A stretch of 64,000 bases of DNA from Tenacibaculum sp. M341. GTDB taxonomy: Bacteria > Bacteroidota > Bacteroidia > Flavobacteriales > Flavobacteriaceae. Every line of letters starts with the position of its first letter. The first letter of the stretch is position 1. The notes under the pieces are model-generated. The model made no database searches, was not told where the DNA came from, and saw only the letters and a list, made by a program, of their open reading frames with translations. The position numbers were made by a program, and so were the translations under genes. Shown here one piece after another: positions 36,172 through 44,791 of this stretch. The stretch covers positions 1 to 64,000 of the forward strand of contig NZ_SJXJ01000010.1 in assembly GCF_004337695.1 (NCBI RefSeq), written 5' to 3'.

Positions 36172-37700
36172 ATGATTTCTGCAACTGTTTTGTTTTGAAT
36201 TTTACTTTCTAACCATGACAGAATGTCAAGGTATAAAAAAGCACGTTTTTCGTACGGATGATTTTTATAAATAAGTAAACGTTCGTGAATTTTTTTAAAC
36301 TCTTTTTTAAATTCATGCGGATATAAATCTCCTAAAGATCTAATAGATTCAATAAAAACTTTTTGTACTTCTTGTAAATTTTCCATTTTCAATAAATACT
36401 TATAAGTTTCTTTAAACTGTTTTTCTAGGTGATAGTCTAAGCCACATTCATAATGTGCTAAAAGGTTTAAAATTCTTGCAAAACACTGCAAATCTTCACC
36501 AACATATATTTTTTTAGTTTGAATTATTTTAGACAGATAATCAATACATTTTTTATTATCTCCCATTCCAAAATACAAACAGGCAATCTTGTAATAAAAT
36601 CGAGTAATATGATGTTCGTCTAAAAGATGATTGTAGGTTTTAATTTTATCATTAACAATATCTACTAAATAAGAACCTTCTTCGAAGGTACCTTCCATAA
36701 AATGCTTATGAAGTTTATTAGAATATAAATATTGAAAAATAAGAACTTCGGTATTATTATTTTTAGGAATCGCATCATTTGCTACTTCACTTTCAAAAAT
36801 TAAAAGTTCTTTATTAAACTCTTTTTTATGTTGAATGAAAAATAAAGATTCTAAAAAGTAGTTGTATCCTTTTAAATAAAAAACAGGATGAATTTCTTTC
36901 ATTTTAGGAAACTCTCTAAATAAGTGTACCCATTTAGAAGAATATTTATATCCGTGTAAAAAATCTTGTGTTAAAAAACATCTCCATAAGTTGGCTTTAT
37001 ATAACCATAATCGCTCTCTAAATCCGAGTAATTCGTAATTAAATGTTGGTAATTTTTTATTGAAATAATCATCAATCTCTTTCAATTCACGATCATTTCT
37101 TGCATATCCAATTTTAAGTAAAATTCCATACAATTGTAATGATAGGTTAGAAAGCTTACTAGTAATTACATTTTGAGTACTTAAATCTTTAGCCTGAATG
37201 GTTAATTCATCAGCTCTGGTACTAATACTTCTTGTTATATATTGAGTTTCAATAACTTTTTCTAATTCAACAATTTCATAGGCAATATTTTTTTCTTCAT
37301 TATCAATAGCCATGGTTTTAGCTTTCTCAAGCATTTTTAAACTCTGTTTATATAAACCTTTCTGATATAAAACAGTAGCAAAATCTAACTGTTCACGTAT
37401 TTGAACTCTAATATTTTTATGAGCAGGATTCATACGCAAACTAATTAGTAACTGTTTGTACAAATGTGCCTTTAAATTAGAAAGCTGTTGTTTGCTAACA
37501 ATGCCACTTTTTATAATGGCTTTTTCATCATATTTTTTTTGTTTTTCTAAAAACTTAAATAGAGCAAAAAACTTCGCATCAGTATTACCAACCAATCGTC
37601 CAACATACAAGTTGAATTGTCGTTTTTCAGACTTGGTTAATGACTGAATTAACACAAATAAAGTGTCATTATGTTGATTAGCTTTTGTAAAATTATTCAT
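36150..37700 (-). CDS. helical-repeat (TPR-like) protein of unknown function
   Basis: 516 residues, nearly all alpha-helical. Repeated pairs such as YQKGLYKQSLKMLEKAKTMA and YFGMGDNKKCIDYLSKII look like TPR repeats. No signal peptide or membrane helix. The opening (LIQSLTKSEKRQFNLYVGR) recurs in uncharacterised Bacteroidota proteins. It is divergent from leuA. The last residues KSKTSI are encoded within the terminator stem. The function is unknown. Confidence 0.7.
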   Translation of the reverse strand: MNNFTKANQHNDTLFVLIQSLTKSEKRQFNLYVGRLVGNTDAKFFALFKFLEKQKKYDEKAIIKSGIVSKQQLSNLKAHLYKQLLISLRMNPAHKNIRVQIREQLDFATVLYQKGLYKQSLKMLEKAKTMAIDNEEKNIAYEIVELEKVIETQYITRSISTRADELTIQAKDLSTQNVITSKLSNLSLQLYGILLKIGYARNDRELKEIDDYFNKKLPTFNYELLGFRERLWLYKANLWRCFLTQDFLHGYKYSSKWVHLFREFPKMKEIHPVFYLKGYNYFLESLFFIQHKKEFNKELLIFESEVANDAIPKNNNTEVLIFQYLYSNKLHKHFMEGTFEEGSYLVDIVNDKIKTYNHLLDEHHITRFYYKIACLYFGMGDNKKCIDYLSKIIQTKKIYVGEDLQCFARILNLLAHYECGLDYHLEKQFKETYKYLLKMENLQEVQKVFIESIRSLGDLYPHEFKKEFKKIHERLLIYKNHPYEKRAFLYLDILSWLESKIQNKTVAEIIKSKTSI

Positions 37701-37775
37701 TTTAAGTTACTGATTGTTAGTTTTTTAAAGATTTTATTTTTGGGGCTAGGTGTCGTAGGATTGATTGAAAAACAC

Positions 37776-37806
37776 TGTGTTTCTATAAATCTAATATATA
37801 CATTTG
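37776..37806 (+). promoter_or_regulatory. promoter of leuACDB
   Basis: TGTG (37776-37779), 19 bases, TACATTTG (37799-37806). The -7 box is a full match to TAnnTTTG and the -33 box has one mismatch. It lies 28 bases before the leuA start, leaving a short untranslated leader. Confidence 0.55.
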
Positions 37807-37834
37807 AATTATATAAATAACAATTACTTTAAGA

Positions 37835-39013
37835 ATGATGGATGCAAACAAAGTTCAAATTTTCGATACTACATTACGTGACGGAGAGCAGGTGCCTGGT
37901 TGTAAGATAGATGCTAAACAAAAATTAGTAATTGCAGAGCGACTGGATTTGTTGGGGGTAGACATCATAGAAGCTGGTTTTCCTGTTTCAAGTCCGGGAG
38001 ATTTTACTTCGGTAAATGAAATAGCAAAATTAGTTAAAAATGCTACTGTATGCGGATTAACCAGGGCGGTAGAAAAAGATATTGAAGTTGCTGCCAAAGC
38101 ATTGAAACCTGCAGTAAGAGGAAGAATTCATACAGGAATAGGAACAAGTGAATCACATATTAAGTATAAATTTAAAACCACAAGAGAAGAAGTAATAAGA
38201 AGAGCTAAAAAAGCAGTTTCTTATGCTAAAAATTTTGTAGATGATGTTGAGTTTTATGCTGAAGATGCTGGTAGAACAGAAAATGAGTTCTTAGCAAAAG
38301 TATGTGAAGAAGCTATTAAATCAGGAGCAACAGTTTTAAACATTCCTGATACAACAGGATATTGCCTACCTGAAGAATATTCAGCAAAGATTAAATTTTT
38401 GAAAGAAAATGTGAAAGGGATCGATTCAGTGATATTATCATGTCATTGTCATAACGATTTAGGATTAGCAACTGCAAATTCAATAGCAGGAGCAATAGCT
38501 GGTGCTCGCCAAATTGAATGTACTATTAATGGTATTGGTGAAAGAGCTGGTAATACTGCTTTAGAAGAGGTAGTTATGATTTTAAAACAACACCCATATT
38601 TAAACTTACAAACAGATATAAATACGAAACTATTGTACGATACTAGTTTAATGGTGAGAGAGAAAATGGGAATGCCTGTACAACCAAATAAAGCGATTGT
38701 TGGAGCAAATGCTTTTGCGCATAGTTCTGGAATTCATCAAGATGGTGTAATTAAAAATAGAGAAACCTATGAAATTATGAATCCGGAAGATGTTGGAGTT
38801 ACAGAAAGTGCTATTGTATTAACTGCAAGAAGTGGTAGAGCAGCATTAGCCTATAGAGCTAAAAAAATAGGGTATGAGTTAACTAAAATTCAGTTAGACA
38901 AAGCTTATCAAACATTTTTACAATTTGCAGATAAGCAAAAAGAAGTAATTGATGATGATATTCACGTCATTATGAAACAAGTAAGTAGAATTTCTAAAAT
39001 AGCCATTGCATAA
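37835..39013 (+). CDS. leuA: 2-isopropylmalate synthase, short form
   Basis: 392 residues. It condenses acetyl-CoA and 2-oxoisovalerate, the first committed step to leucine. [14 protein letters not shown] near the N-terminus, [15 protein letters not shown] (metal His pair) and [10 protein letters not shown] are DRE-TIM motifs. It ends after the catalytic and subdomain region, so the C-terminal leucine-binding regulatory domain of classical LeuA (over 500 residues) is absent. The start may be Met2 (37838). It overlaps leuC by one base (TAATG). Confidence 0.9.
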   Translation: MMDANKVQIFDTTLRDGEQVPGCKIDAKQKLVIAERLDLLGVDIIEAGFPVSSPGDFTSVNEIAKLVKNATVCGLTRAVEKDIEVAAKALKPAVRGRIHTGIGTSESHIKYKFKTTREEVIRRAKKAVSYAKNFVDDVEFYAEDAGRTENEFLAKVCEEAIKSGATVLNIPDTTGYCLPEEYSAKIKFLKENVKGIDSVILSCHCHNDLGLATANSIAGAIAGARQIECTINGIGERAGNTALEEVVMILKQHPYLNLQTDINTKLLYDTSLMVREKMGMPVQPNKAIVGANAFAHSSGIHQDGVIKNRETYEIMNPEDVGVTESAIVLTARSGRAALAYRAKKIGYELTKIQLDKAYQTFLQFADKQKEVIDDDIHVIMKQVSRISKIAIA

Positions 39014-40395
39014 TGGGAAAAACATTATTTGAAAAAGTATGGGATGCACACGTAGTTGACACTATTGAAGATGGCCCTCAAATTTTATATATTGATAAAC
39101 ATTTAATTCATGAAGTAACAAGTCCACAGGCTTTTAATGAATTAAAAGAAAGAAATATACCGATTGCTAGACCCGATAAAATTGTGGCAACAGCAGATCA
39201 TAACACTCCTACACAAAATCAACATTTACCTATTAAAGACGAGTTGTCTAGAAACCAATTAGACCAACTCGAAAAAAATTGTAAGGAACATGATATTACT
39301 TTATACAAATTAGGACACGAATACAATGGTATTGTACACGTAATGGCGCCTGAATTAGGAATTACACAGCCTGGTATGACTATGGTTTGTGGTGATAGCC
39401 ATACGTCAACACACGGAGCTTTTGGCACTATTGCGTTTGGAATAGGAACTAGTCAAGTAGCACAAGTATTTGCAAGTCAGTGTTTATTAATTCAAAAACC
39501 TAAAAGTTTACGAGTAACAGTAAATGGTAAACTAAAAAAAGGAGTATTGCCTAAAGATGTAATTTTATACATCATATCTAAAATAGGTACAAATTCAGGA
39601 ACTGGATATTTCTGTGAATATGCAGGAAATGTGTTTGAAGAAATGTCTATGGAAGGTAGAATGACTGTTTGTAATATGAGTATTGAAATGGGAGCAAGAG
39701 GAGGAATGATTGCTCCTGATGAAACTACTTTTGAGTATGTGAAAGGTAGAATATTTGCGCCTGAAGGAGCCGCTTTTGATGAAAAAGTAGCGTATTGGAA
39801 AACGTTGAAAACCGATGAAGATGCAGTGTTTGATAAAGAGTATTCTTTTGACGCAGCTGATATTGATCCAATGATTACCTACGGAACTAATCCAGGTATG
39901 GGAATAAAAATAAATGGAGTTGTGCCATCAGAAAATAATGCTTCTTTTGATCAAGCATTAAAATATATGAACTTCCAAAAAGGAAAAACATTAGTAGACA
40001 CCCCAATTAATTACGTGTTTATAGGAAGCTGTACAAACTCTAGGATAGAAGATTTTAGAGTGGCAGCTGACTTTGTTAAAGGAAAACAAAAAGCATCTAA
40101 TGTAAATGCTTGGTTAGTGCCAGGTTCTCAACAAGTAGTAAAACAGATTAAAGAAGAAGGTTTACACACTGTATTTGAAGCAGCTGGTTTTGAATTGCGT
40201 CAACCAGGTTGTTCGGCTTGTTTAGCAATGAATGATGATAAAATTCCCGAAGGAGAGTATTGTGTTTCTACATCAAATAGAAATTTTGAAGGAAGACAAG
40301 GGCAAGGAGCACGTACTATTTTAGCGAGTCCTTTAGTGGCAGCCGCAACTGCTATTGAAGGAAAAATTGTAGATGTAACTAAATATTTAAATTAA
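39013..40395 (+). CDS. leuC: isopropylmalate isomerase large subunit
   Basis: 460 residues of the aconitase family. The three Cys that hold the [4Fe-4S] cluster are C340 (GSCTNSR), C400 and C403 ([10 protein letters not shown]). [18 protein letters not shown] is also conserved. With LeuD it converts 2- to 3-isopropylmalate. It is one base away from leuD, which starts at 40397. Confidence 0.96.
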   Translation: MGKTLFEKVWDAHVVDTIEDGPQILYIDKHLIHEVTSPQAFNELKERNIPIARPDKIVATADHNTPTQNQHLPIKDELSRNQLDQLEKNCKEHDITLYKLGHEYNGIVHVMAPELGITQPGMTMVCGDSHTSTHGAFGTIAFGIGTSQVAQVFASQCLLIQKPKSLRVTVNGKLKKGVLPKDVILYIISKIGTNSGTGYFCEYAGNVFEEMSMEGRMTVCNMSIEMGARGGMIAPDETTFEYVKGRIFAPEGAAFDEKVAYWKTLKTDEDAVFDKEYSFDAADIDPMITYGTNPGMGIKINGVVPSENNASFDQALKYMNFQKGKTLVDTPINYVFIGSCTNSRIEDFRVAADFVKGKQKASNVNAWLVPGSQQVVKQIKEEGLHTVFEAAGFELRQPGCSACLAMNDDKIPEGEYCVSTSNRNFEGRQGQGARTILASPLVAAATAIEGKIVDVTKYLN

Positions 40396-40396
40396 G

Positions 40397-40975
40397 ATGG
40401 AAAAGTTTACAAAGTTAGAAGATACCGCTGTACCGTTAGCAATTGAAAATATTGATACAGATCAAATAATACCTGCTCGATTTTTAAAAGCCACTGATAA
40501 AAAAGGGTTTGGCGATAATGTATTTAAAGATTGGAGATTTCATAAAGATGGAAGTGTGAATGAATCTTTTGTATTAAACAACAAAAAATACAACGGTAGT
40601 ATTTTAATAGCAGGCGATAATTTTGGATGTGGATCTAGTAGAGAACACGCAGCTTGGGCTTTGGTTGGTTATGGATTTAAGGTAGTTATTAGTAGTTTTT
40701 TTGCAGATATTTTTAAAGGAAATGCTTTAAATAATGGAATGCTACCTATACAAGTAACTCCAGAATTTTTAGCACAATTATTAAAAGAAGTTACAGAGAA
40801 TCCAGCAACAAAGTTAACAGTAGATTTAGAAAATCAAGAATTACAAACGACATTTGGTAACGCAAAGTTTGAAATTAATTCATACAAAAAGTTATGTCTC
40901 ATAAATGGTTATGACGATATTGATTTTTTAGTAAGTAAAAAAGATAAAATAGAAGCTTTTGAAGTTTCATTATAA
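40397..40975 (+). CDS. leuD: isopropylmalate isomerase small subunit
   Basis: 192 residues. The swivel domain motifs [13 protein letters not shown] and [17 protein letters not shown] are present. It forms the isomerase with LeuC. The length is usual for bacterial LeuD. It is followed 19 bases later by leuB. Confidence 0.96.
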   Translation: MEKFTKLEDTAVPLAIENIDTDQIIPARFLKATDKKGFGDNVFKDWRFHKDGSVNESFVLNNKKYNGSILIAGDNFGCGSSREHAAWALVGYGFKVVISSFFADIFKGNALNNGMLPIQVTPEFLAQLLKEVTENPATKLTVDLENQELQTTFGNAKFEINSYKKLCLINGYDDIDFLVSKKDKIEAFEVSL

Positions 40976-40994
40976 AATATAATAGTCCTCAATT

Positions 40995-42110
40995 ATGAAA
41001 TTTAACATTACAGTAATTCCAGGAGATGGAATAGGACCAGAGGTAGTAAATCAAGCTCAAAAAGTATTAAATGCTATTGGTGAAGTGTACGATCATACTT
41101 TTTTATATGAAGAAGTATTAATGGGAGCTTGCGCTATAGATAAAGAAGGAACTCCTTTACCAGAAAAAACATTAGCATCTTGTAAAAAAAGTGATGCCAT
41201 TCTTTTTGGAGCTATTGGAGATCCTAAATACGATAATGATCCATCAGCAAAAGTAAGACCAGAACAAGGGTTGTTAAAACTAAGAAAAGAGTTAGCATTA
41301 TTTTGTAATGTGCGTCCTGTGAAAGCTTACGATCAATTAATTAAAAACTCTCCTTTAAAAGAAGAAATTATTAAAGGGACTGATATAGAAATTTACAGAG
41401 AATTAACAGGAGGAATCTATTTTGGAATCAAACAATTAAGTGATGATAAACAAATTGCTTTTGATGGTTGCTCTTATTCTGTAGAGGAAATTGAAAGAAT
41501 AGCACATTTAGCATTTAAAGCTGCCCAAGGTAGAAGTAAAAGATTGACCTTAGTAGATAAAGCTAATGTATTAGAAACTTCTCGTTTATGGAGAAAAACA
41601 GTTAGTGAGTTATCTTCTCAATATCCAGATGTAGCAGTTGACACCATGTTTGTAGATAATGCAGCAATGCAATTAATTTTAAATCCAAAACAATTTGATG
41701 TGGTATTAACAGGAAACCTTTTTGGAGATATTCTATCAGATGAAGCTAGTGTAATTGGAGGATCTATTGGTTTATTAGCTTCCGCATCTGTAGGAAATGA
41801 AAATGCATTATTTGAACCTATACACGGATCTTATCCGCAGGCAAAAGGTAAAGATATTGCCAATCCATTAGCCTCTATACTATCAGCAGCTATGTTATTA
41901 AGGCATTTAAAACTATCAAAAGAAGCTGAAGCTATAGAGAAAGCGGTAGAAAAATCATTAGAATTAGGTATTACAACAGAAGATATCCAATCTCAGAGTA
42001 ATTTTAGTACTTCTAAAGTTGGTGATTTTATTGTGGATTATATTCACAATCAAGAAGATAGTAATATCAACTTTAAAAACATACACATGGGTCAGAGTAC
42101 CATCATTTAA
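40995..42110 (+). CDS. leuB: 3-isopropylmalate dehydrogenase
   Basis: 371 residues. PGDGIGPEV at the N-terminus, ELTGGIYFG, and VDNAAMQLILNPKQFDVVLTGNLFGDILSD (metal-binding Asp residues) are family motifs. It oxidises and decarboxylates 3-isopropylmalate to the leucine 2-oxo acid. It is the last gene of leuACDB. The terminator candidate lies 200 bases downstream. Confidence 0.95.
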   Translation: MKFNITVIPGDGIGPEVVNQAQKVLNAIGEVYDHTFLYEEVLMGACAIDKEGTPLPEKTLASCKKSDAILFGAIGDPKYDNDPSAKVRPEQGLLKLRKELALFCNVRPVKAYDQLIKNSPLKEEIIKGTDIEIYRELTGGIYFGIKQLSDDKQIAFDGCSYSVEEIERIAHLAFKAAQGRSKRLTLVDKANVLETSRLWRKTVSELSSQYPDVAVDTMFVDNAAMQLILNPKQFDVVLTGNLFGDILSDEASVIGGSIGLLASASVGNENALFEPIHGSYPQAKGKDIANPLASILSAAMLLRHLKLSKEAEAIEKAVEKSLELGITTEDIQSQSNFSTSKVGDFIVDYIHNQEDSNINFKNIHMGQSTII

Positions 42111-42310
42111 TGATGGGTATGTAGGTAAGTTTTTGATTATTATATTTTTAAATTAGTAGGGTTTGCTCCTTCAATCAACTATAATCAAGGCTTGCTTGTA
42201 TGAAAATCCATGTAAAAAATAGCTGAAAATACACTTTAAAAATAATTGAATTGCTTTGTAAAAACTAAATTTTCAAACCTTATGGTTTGTTTATTTGCAT
42301 TAATTATAAG

Positions 42311-42335
42311 GCACTTCAATTTTGAAGTGCTTTTT
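42311..42335 (+). terminator. intrinsic terminator downstream of leuB
   Basis: GCACTTCAA (42311-42319) pairs with TTGAAGTGC (42322-42330), followed by five T. It lies 200 bases after the leuB stop. Confidence 0.75.
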
Positions 42336-42464
42336 GAGTTTTTAACACCTAAAACTGTTTTTTAGCAGTTTTTATCTTGTTTTTTGATTTTTTTAATGCT
42401 GATAAATGTTAAAAAACGCTTTTTTTTTAACAAAACTATATTTTTCAGAGATTCATAAAATGAC

Positions 42465-42480
42465 TACGTAATATTACGTA
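42465..42480. promoter_or_regulatory. TACGTA palindrome, candidate nitrogen-control operator
   Basis: TACGTAATATTACGTA is a perfect 16-bp palindrome made of two TACGTA hexamers with a 4-base spacer. It lies about 120 bases before the -33 box of glnK-amt, a usual place for an activator. Another TACGTA lies at 42711-42716, just before the glnK ATG. Confidence 0.5.
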
Positions 42481-42600
42481 TATGGTAATTGCAATATCTC
42501 TTTTTTAAACCGAATTATCATATTATTATTTTTAGATATGTTTTTTTAACGCGTGTTTGTTTTATGAAATCGTTTTCGTTTGTTTCACAGTGTTTTATAT

Positions 42601-42631
42601 TTTGATTTTTCAATTATACCCTATAGATTTG
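42601..42631 (+). promoter_or_regulatory. promoter of glnK-amt
   Basis: TTTG (42601-42604), 19 bases, TAGATTTG (42624-42631): a full match to the Bacteroidota housekeeping promoter. Transcription would begin near 42638, leaving a leader of about 85 bases. Confidence 0.72.
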
Positions 42632-42721
42632 GGATATGAGGGTATGGACTTTTAATAAGAAATACTATCAAAAAAACTAACAAAACTGTAAAATAATTTT
42701 TTAAAATTTCTACGTAACAAC

Positions 42722-43060
42722 ATGAAAAAAATCGAAGCCATAATAAGGAAGTCTAAATTTCGAGAAGTTAAAGAGGCACTACATGAGGTAGGTGTTAATT
42801 TTTTCTCTTATTGGGATGTAACAGGTTTAGGAAACGAAAAAAAGAGTCATATATATAGAGGAGTTTCTTACAGCACTAGCGACATTCAAAGACGGTACTT
42901 ATCTATAGTGGTGAATGACGATTTTGAAGAAGTTACAATCAACACAATTTTAAAAGCAGCTTCTACAGGAGAAGTTGGTGACGGTAAAATTTTTGTAAGT
43001 GATATTAAAGATGCTTACAGAATTCGTACAGGAGAAAAAGGAGGAGAAACATTAAACTAA
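42722..43060 (+). CDS. glnK: P-II nitrogen regulatory protein
   Basis: 112 residues. It senses 2-oxoglutarate and ATP/ADP and probably gates the ammonium channel encoded next. KKIEAIIRKSKFREVKEAL opens the protein, and the GDGKIFVSDIKDAYRIRTGE segment is the C-terminal P-II signature. In the T-loop, Y50 (YRGVSY) matches the uridylylated Tyr51 of E. coli GlnB, but the sequence after it (STSDIQRRYL) differs from the usual VDFLPK. Modification is therefore uncertain. It is 13 bases before amt. Confidence 0.94.
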   Translation: MKKIEAIIRKSKFREVKEALHEVGVNFFSYWDVTGLGNEKKSHIYRGVSYSTSDIQRRYLSIVVNDDFEEVTINTILKAASTGEVGDGKIFVSDIKDAYRIRTGEKGGETLN

Positions 43061-43073
43061 TACAAAGATTATC

Positions 43074-44312
43074 ATGGAAACATTAACAACAGGCAATGTA
43101 TGGATGATGATCTGTACTGCATTAGTATTTTTTATGCACTTAGGTTTTGCTTTTTTAGAAATAGGCTTAACAAGACAAAAAAACACATTAAACATTTTAT
43201 TTAAGAATATCTTTATAATTACTTCAGGACTTTTATTATATGCGGCTTTCGGATTTAATTTAATGTATCCTGGTTTTGCAGAAGAAGCATTAGGTATTTT
43301 TGATTTTTCAGGTTTTGGTTTAAAAGCACCAATGAAAGACGATGCTTTAGATTTATCTTACAACGATAATTATACCTATTGGACAGATTTTCTTTTTCAA
43401 GGAATGTTTGCAGCAACTGCGGCTACTATTGTATCTGGAGCAGTAGCTGAACGAATGAAAATTTTACCATTCATGATTTTTACAATACTTTATGTAGGTT
43501 TTGTATACCCAATAGCAGGTTCATGGAAATGGGGAGAAGGCTTTTTACATCAATTAGATACTCCTTTTTATGATTTTGCAGGTTCTACATTAGTACATTC
43601 AGTTGGTGGTTGGGCTGCTTTAGTTGCAGTTTGGTTATTAGGTGCAAGAATAGGAAAGTTTAAAAATGGAAAAGCTCAGGCAATTCCAGGTCATAATATT
43701 CCATTAGCAACAGCAGGAGTTTTAATTCTTTGGTTAGGTTGGTTTGGATTTAATGGAGGTTCAGTTTTATCTGCAAATCCAGCAGCAACTTCATTAACAT
43801 TAGTAACTACTTGTTTGGCAGCTGCAGCAGGAGGAGTTTTCTGTGCAATTGTTTCTACAATTATGTACAAGAATTTAGATTTAACAATGTTTTTAAATGG
43901 AATTTTAGGAGGACTTGTGGCTATAACTGCTGGTGCTGATCAAATGGGACCAATGGATGCTATTATTGTTGGTAGTATTGGTGGTGTTCTTATTGTGTTA
44001 GCTGTAAGTTTAGTAGATAAAATTAAGTTAGATGATCCTGTAGGAGCAATTGCAGTTCACTTAATATGTGGAGTTTGGGGAACATTGGCTGTTGGCTTAT
44101 TTGGAAAATTAGCAGGCGGCGCTCAGCTTGTAAGTCAGTTAATAGGTATTGGAACTTATGCAGTTTTCTGTATTGCAACCTCTTTTATTATCATTTTTAC
44201 ATTAAAGAAAACAATAGGAATACGAGTATCAGAGAAAGAAGAAGTGGAAGGATTGGATACTCACGAACACGGTATGACTGCCTATTCAGATTTTAGATTA
44301 AACGAACGTTAA
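43074..44312 (+). CDS. amt: ammonium transporter
   Basis: 412 residues with about 11 membrane helices. The two pore His are H175 (GSTLVHSVGG) and H329 (AIAVHLICG). GLTRQKNTLN near residue 32 and the GGSVLSANPAA segment are family features. It sits in a glnK-amt pair, the standard arrangement in which the P-II trimer plugs the channel when nitrogen is plentiful. There is no clear cleaved signal peptide. Confidence 0.95.
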   Translation: METLTTGNVWMMICTALVFFMHLGFAFLEIGLTRQKNTLNILFKNIFIITSGLLLYAAFGFNLMYPGFAEEALGIFDFSGFGLKAPMKDDALDLSYNDNYTYWTDFLFQGMFAATAATIVSGAVAERMKILPFMIFTILYVGFVYPIAGSWKWGEGFLHQLDTPFYDFAGSTLVHSVGGWAALVAVWLLGARIGKFKNGKAQAIPGHNIPLATAGVLILWLGWFGFNGGSVLSANPAATSLTLVTTCLAAAAGGVFCAIVSTIMYKNLDLTMFLNGILGGLVAITAGADQMGPMDAIIVGSIGGVLIVLAVSLVDKIKLDDPVGAIAVHLICGVWGTLAVGLFGKLAGGAQLVSQLIGIGTYAVFCIATSFIIIFTLKKTIGIRVSEKEEVEGLDTHEHGMTAYSDFRLNER

Positions 44313-44358
44313 TAGTAATATCATCGTTTAACAACAATACTTTTTTGAAGATTCATAG

Positions 44359-44388
44359 CAACTTCAAATACTAAACTATTTGAAGTTG
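44359..44388 (+). terminator. terminator of glnK-amt
   Basis: CAACTTCAAATA (44359-44370) pairs with TATTTGAAGTTG (44377-44388), a 12-bp stem with a 6-base loop. A T-rich stretch follows within about 20 bases. It lies 46 bases beyond the amt stop. Confidence 0.65.
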
Positions 44389-44454
44389 TTATTCTAAATA
44401 ATTTTTTTGACAACAAAAGGCTATTAAATAGCTGTGTCTTTGTCAGAATTACTT

Positions 44455-44510
44455 AATACGTATTGAGCTTAAAAGCTCAATCAATGAACACAAAACCAAA
44501 CTTAGATTTG
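44455..44510 (+). promoter_or_regulatory. candidate promoter and operator of gltBD
   Basis: TAGATTTG (44503-44510) is identical to the glnK -7 box. The -33 position has no TTTG, but a 9-bp inverted repeat ATTGAGCTT/AAGCTCAAT (44462-44470, 44473-44481) sits there. It partly overlaps the palindrome AATACGTATT (44455-44464) with a TACGTA core. This looks like a regulated promoter. The leader to gltB would be about 280 bases. Confidence 0.4.
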
Positions 44511-44791
44511 GAGGTGAGTGGAATTCTTATTTCGCTGTTTATATACAATTTACGAGTAAAAGTGTATTCATAATTTTTAACAACAAGCAACATAGTTAGT
44601 GTTACAAATTTGAGAATACCTAAGTAATCTGTTTTTCAATTTTTCATATTTCTTTTTTAGAAATAGATGCATTCATACTTAAAACAAGCAGATTTCTTTA
44701 AACCTCGCCAAGACAAAACAATAATGTTAGTAGTTTTTATTGATCTTTTTTTAGAATCAAAGCAATACTACTTATCAACACAAAAAACACA

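Larger units (their letters stand above)
42111..42721. other. intergenic region between leuB and glnK
   Basis: 611 bases. It holds the leu terminator (42311-42335), the TACGTA palindrome (42465-42480) and the glnK promoter (42601-42631), each listed separately. The first 200 bases show no supported gene. A run of T at 42418-42428 and A/T-rich DNA make up the rest. Confidence 0.6.
44313..44791. other. intergenic region between amt and gltB
   Basis: 479 bases. It contains the amt terminator (44359-44388), a TACGTA site and hairpin (44455-44481) and a -7 box (44503-44510), all listed separately. The rest up to the gltB start is A/T-rich, with no supported gene. Confidence 0.6.
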
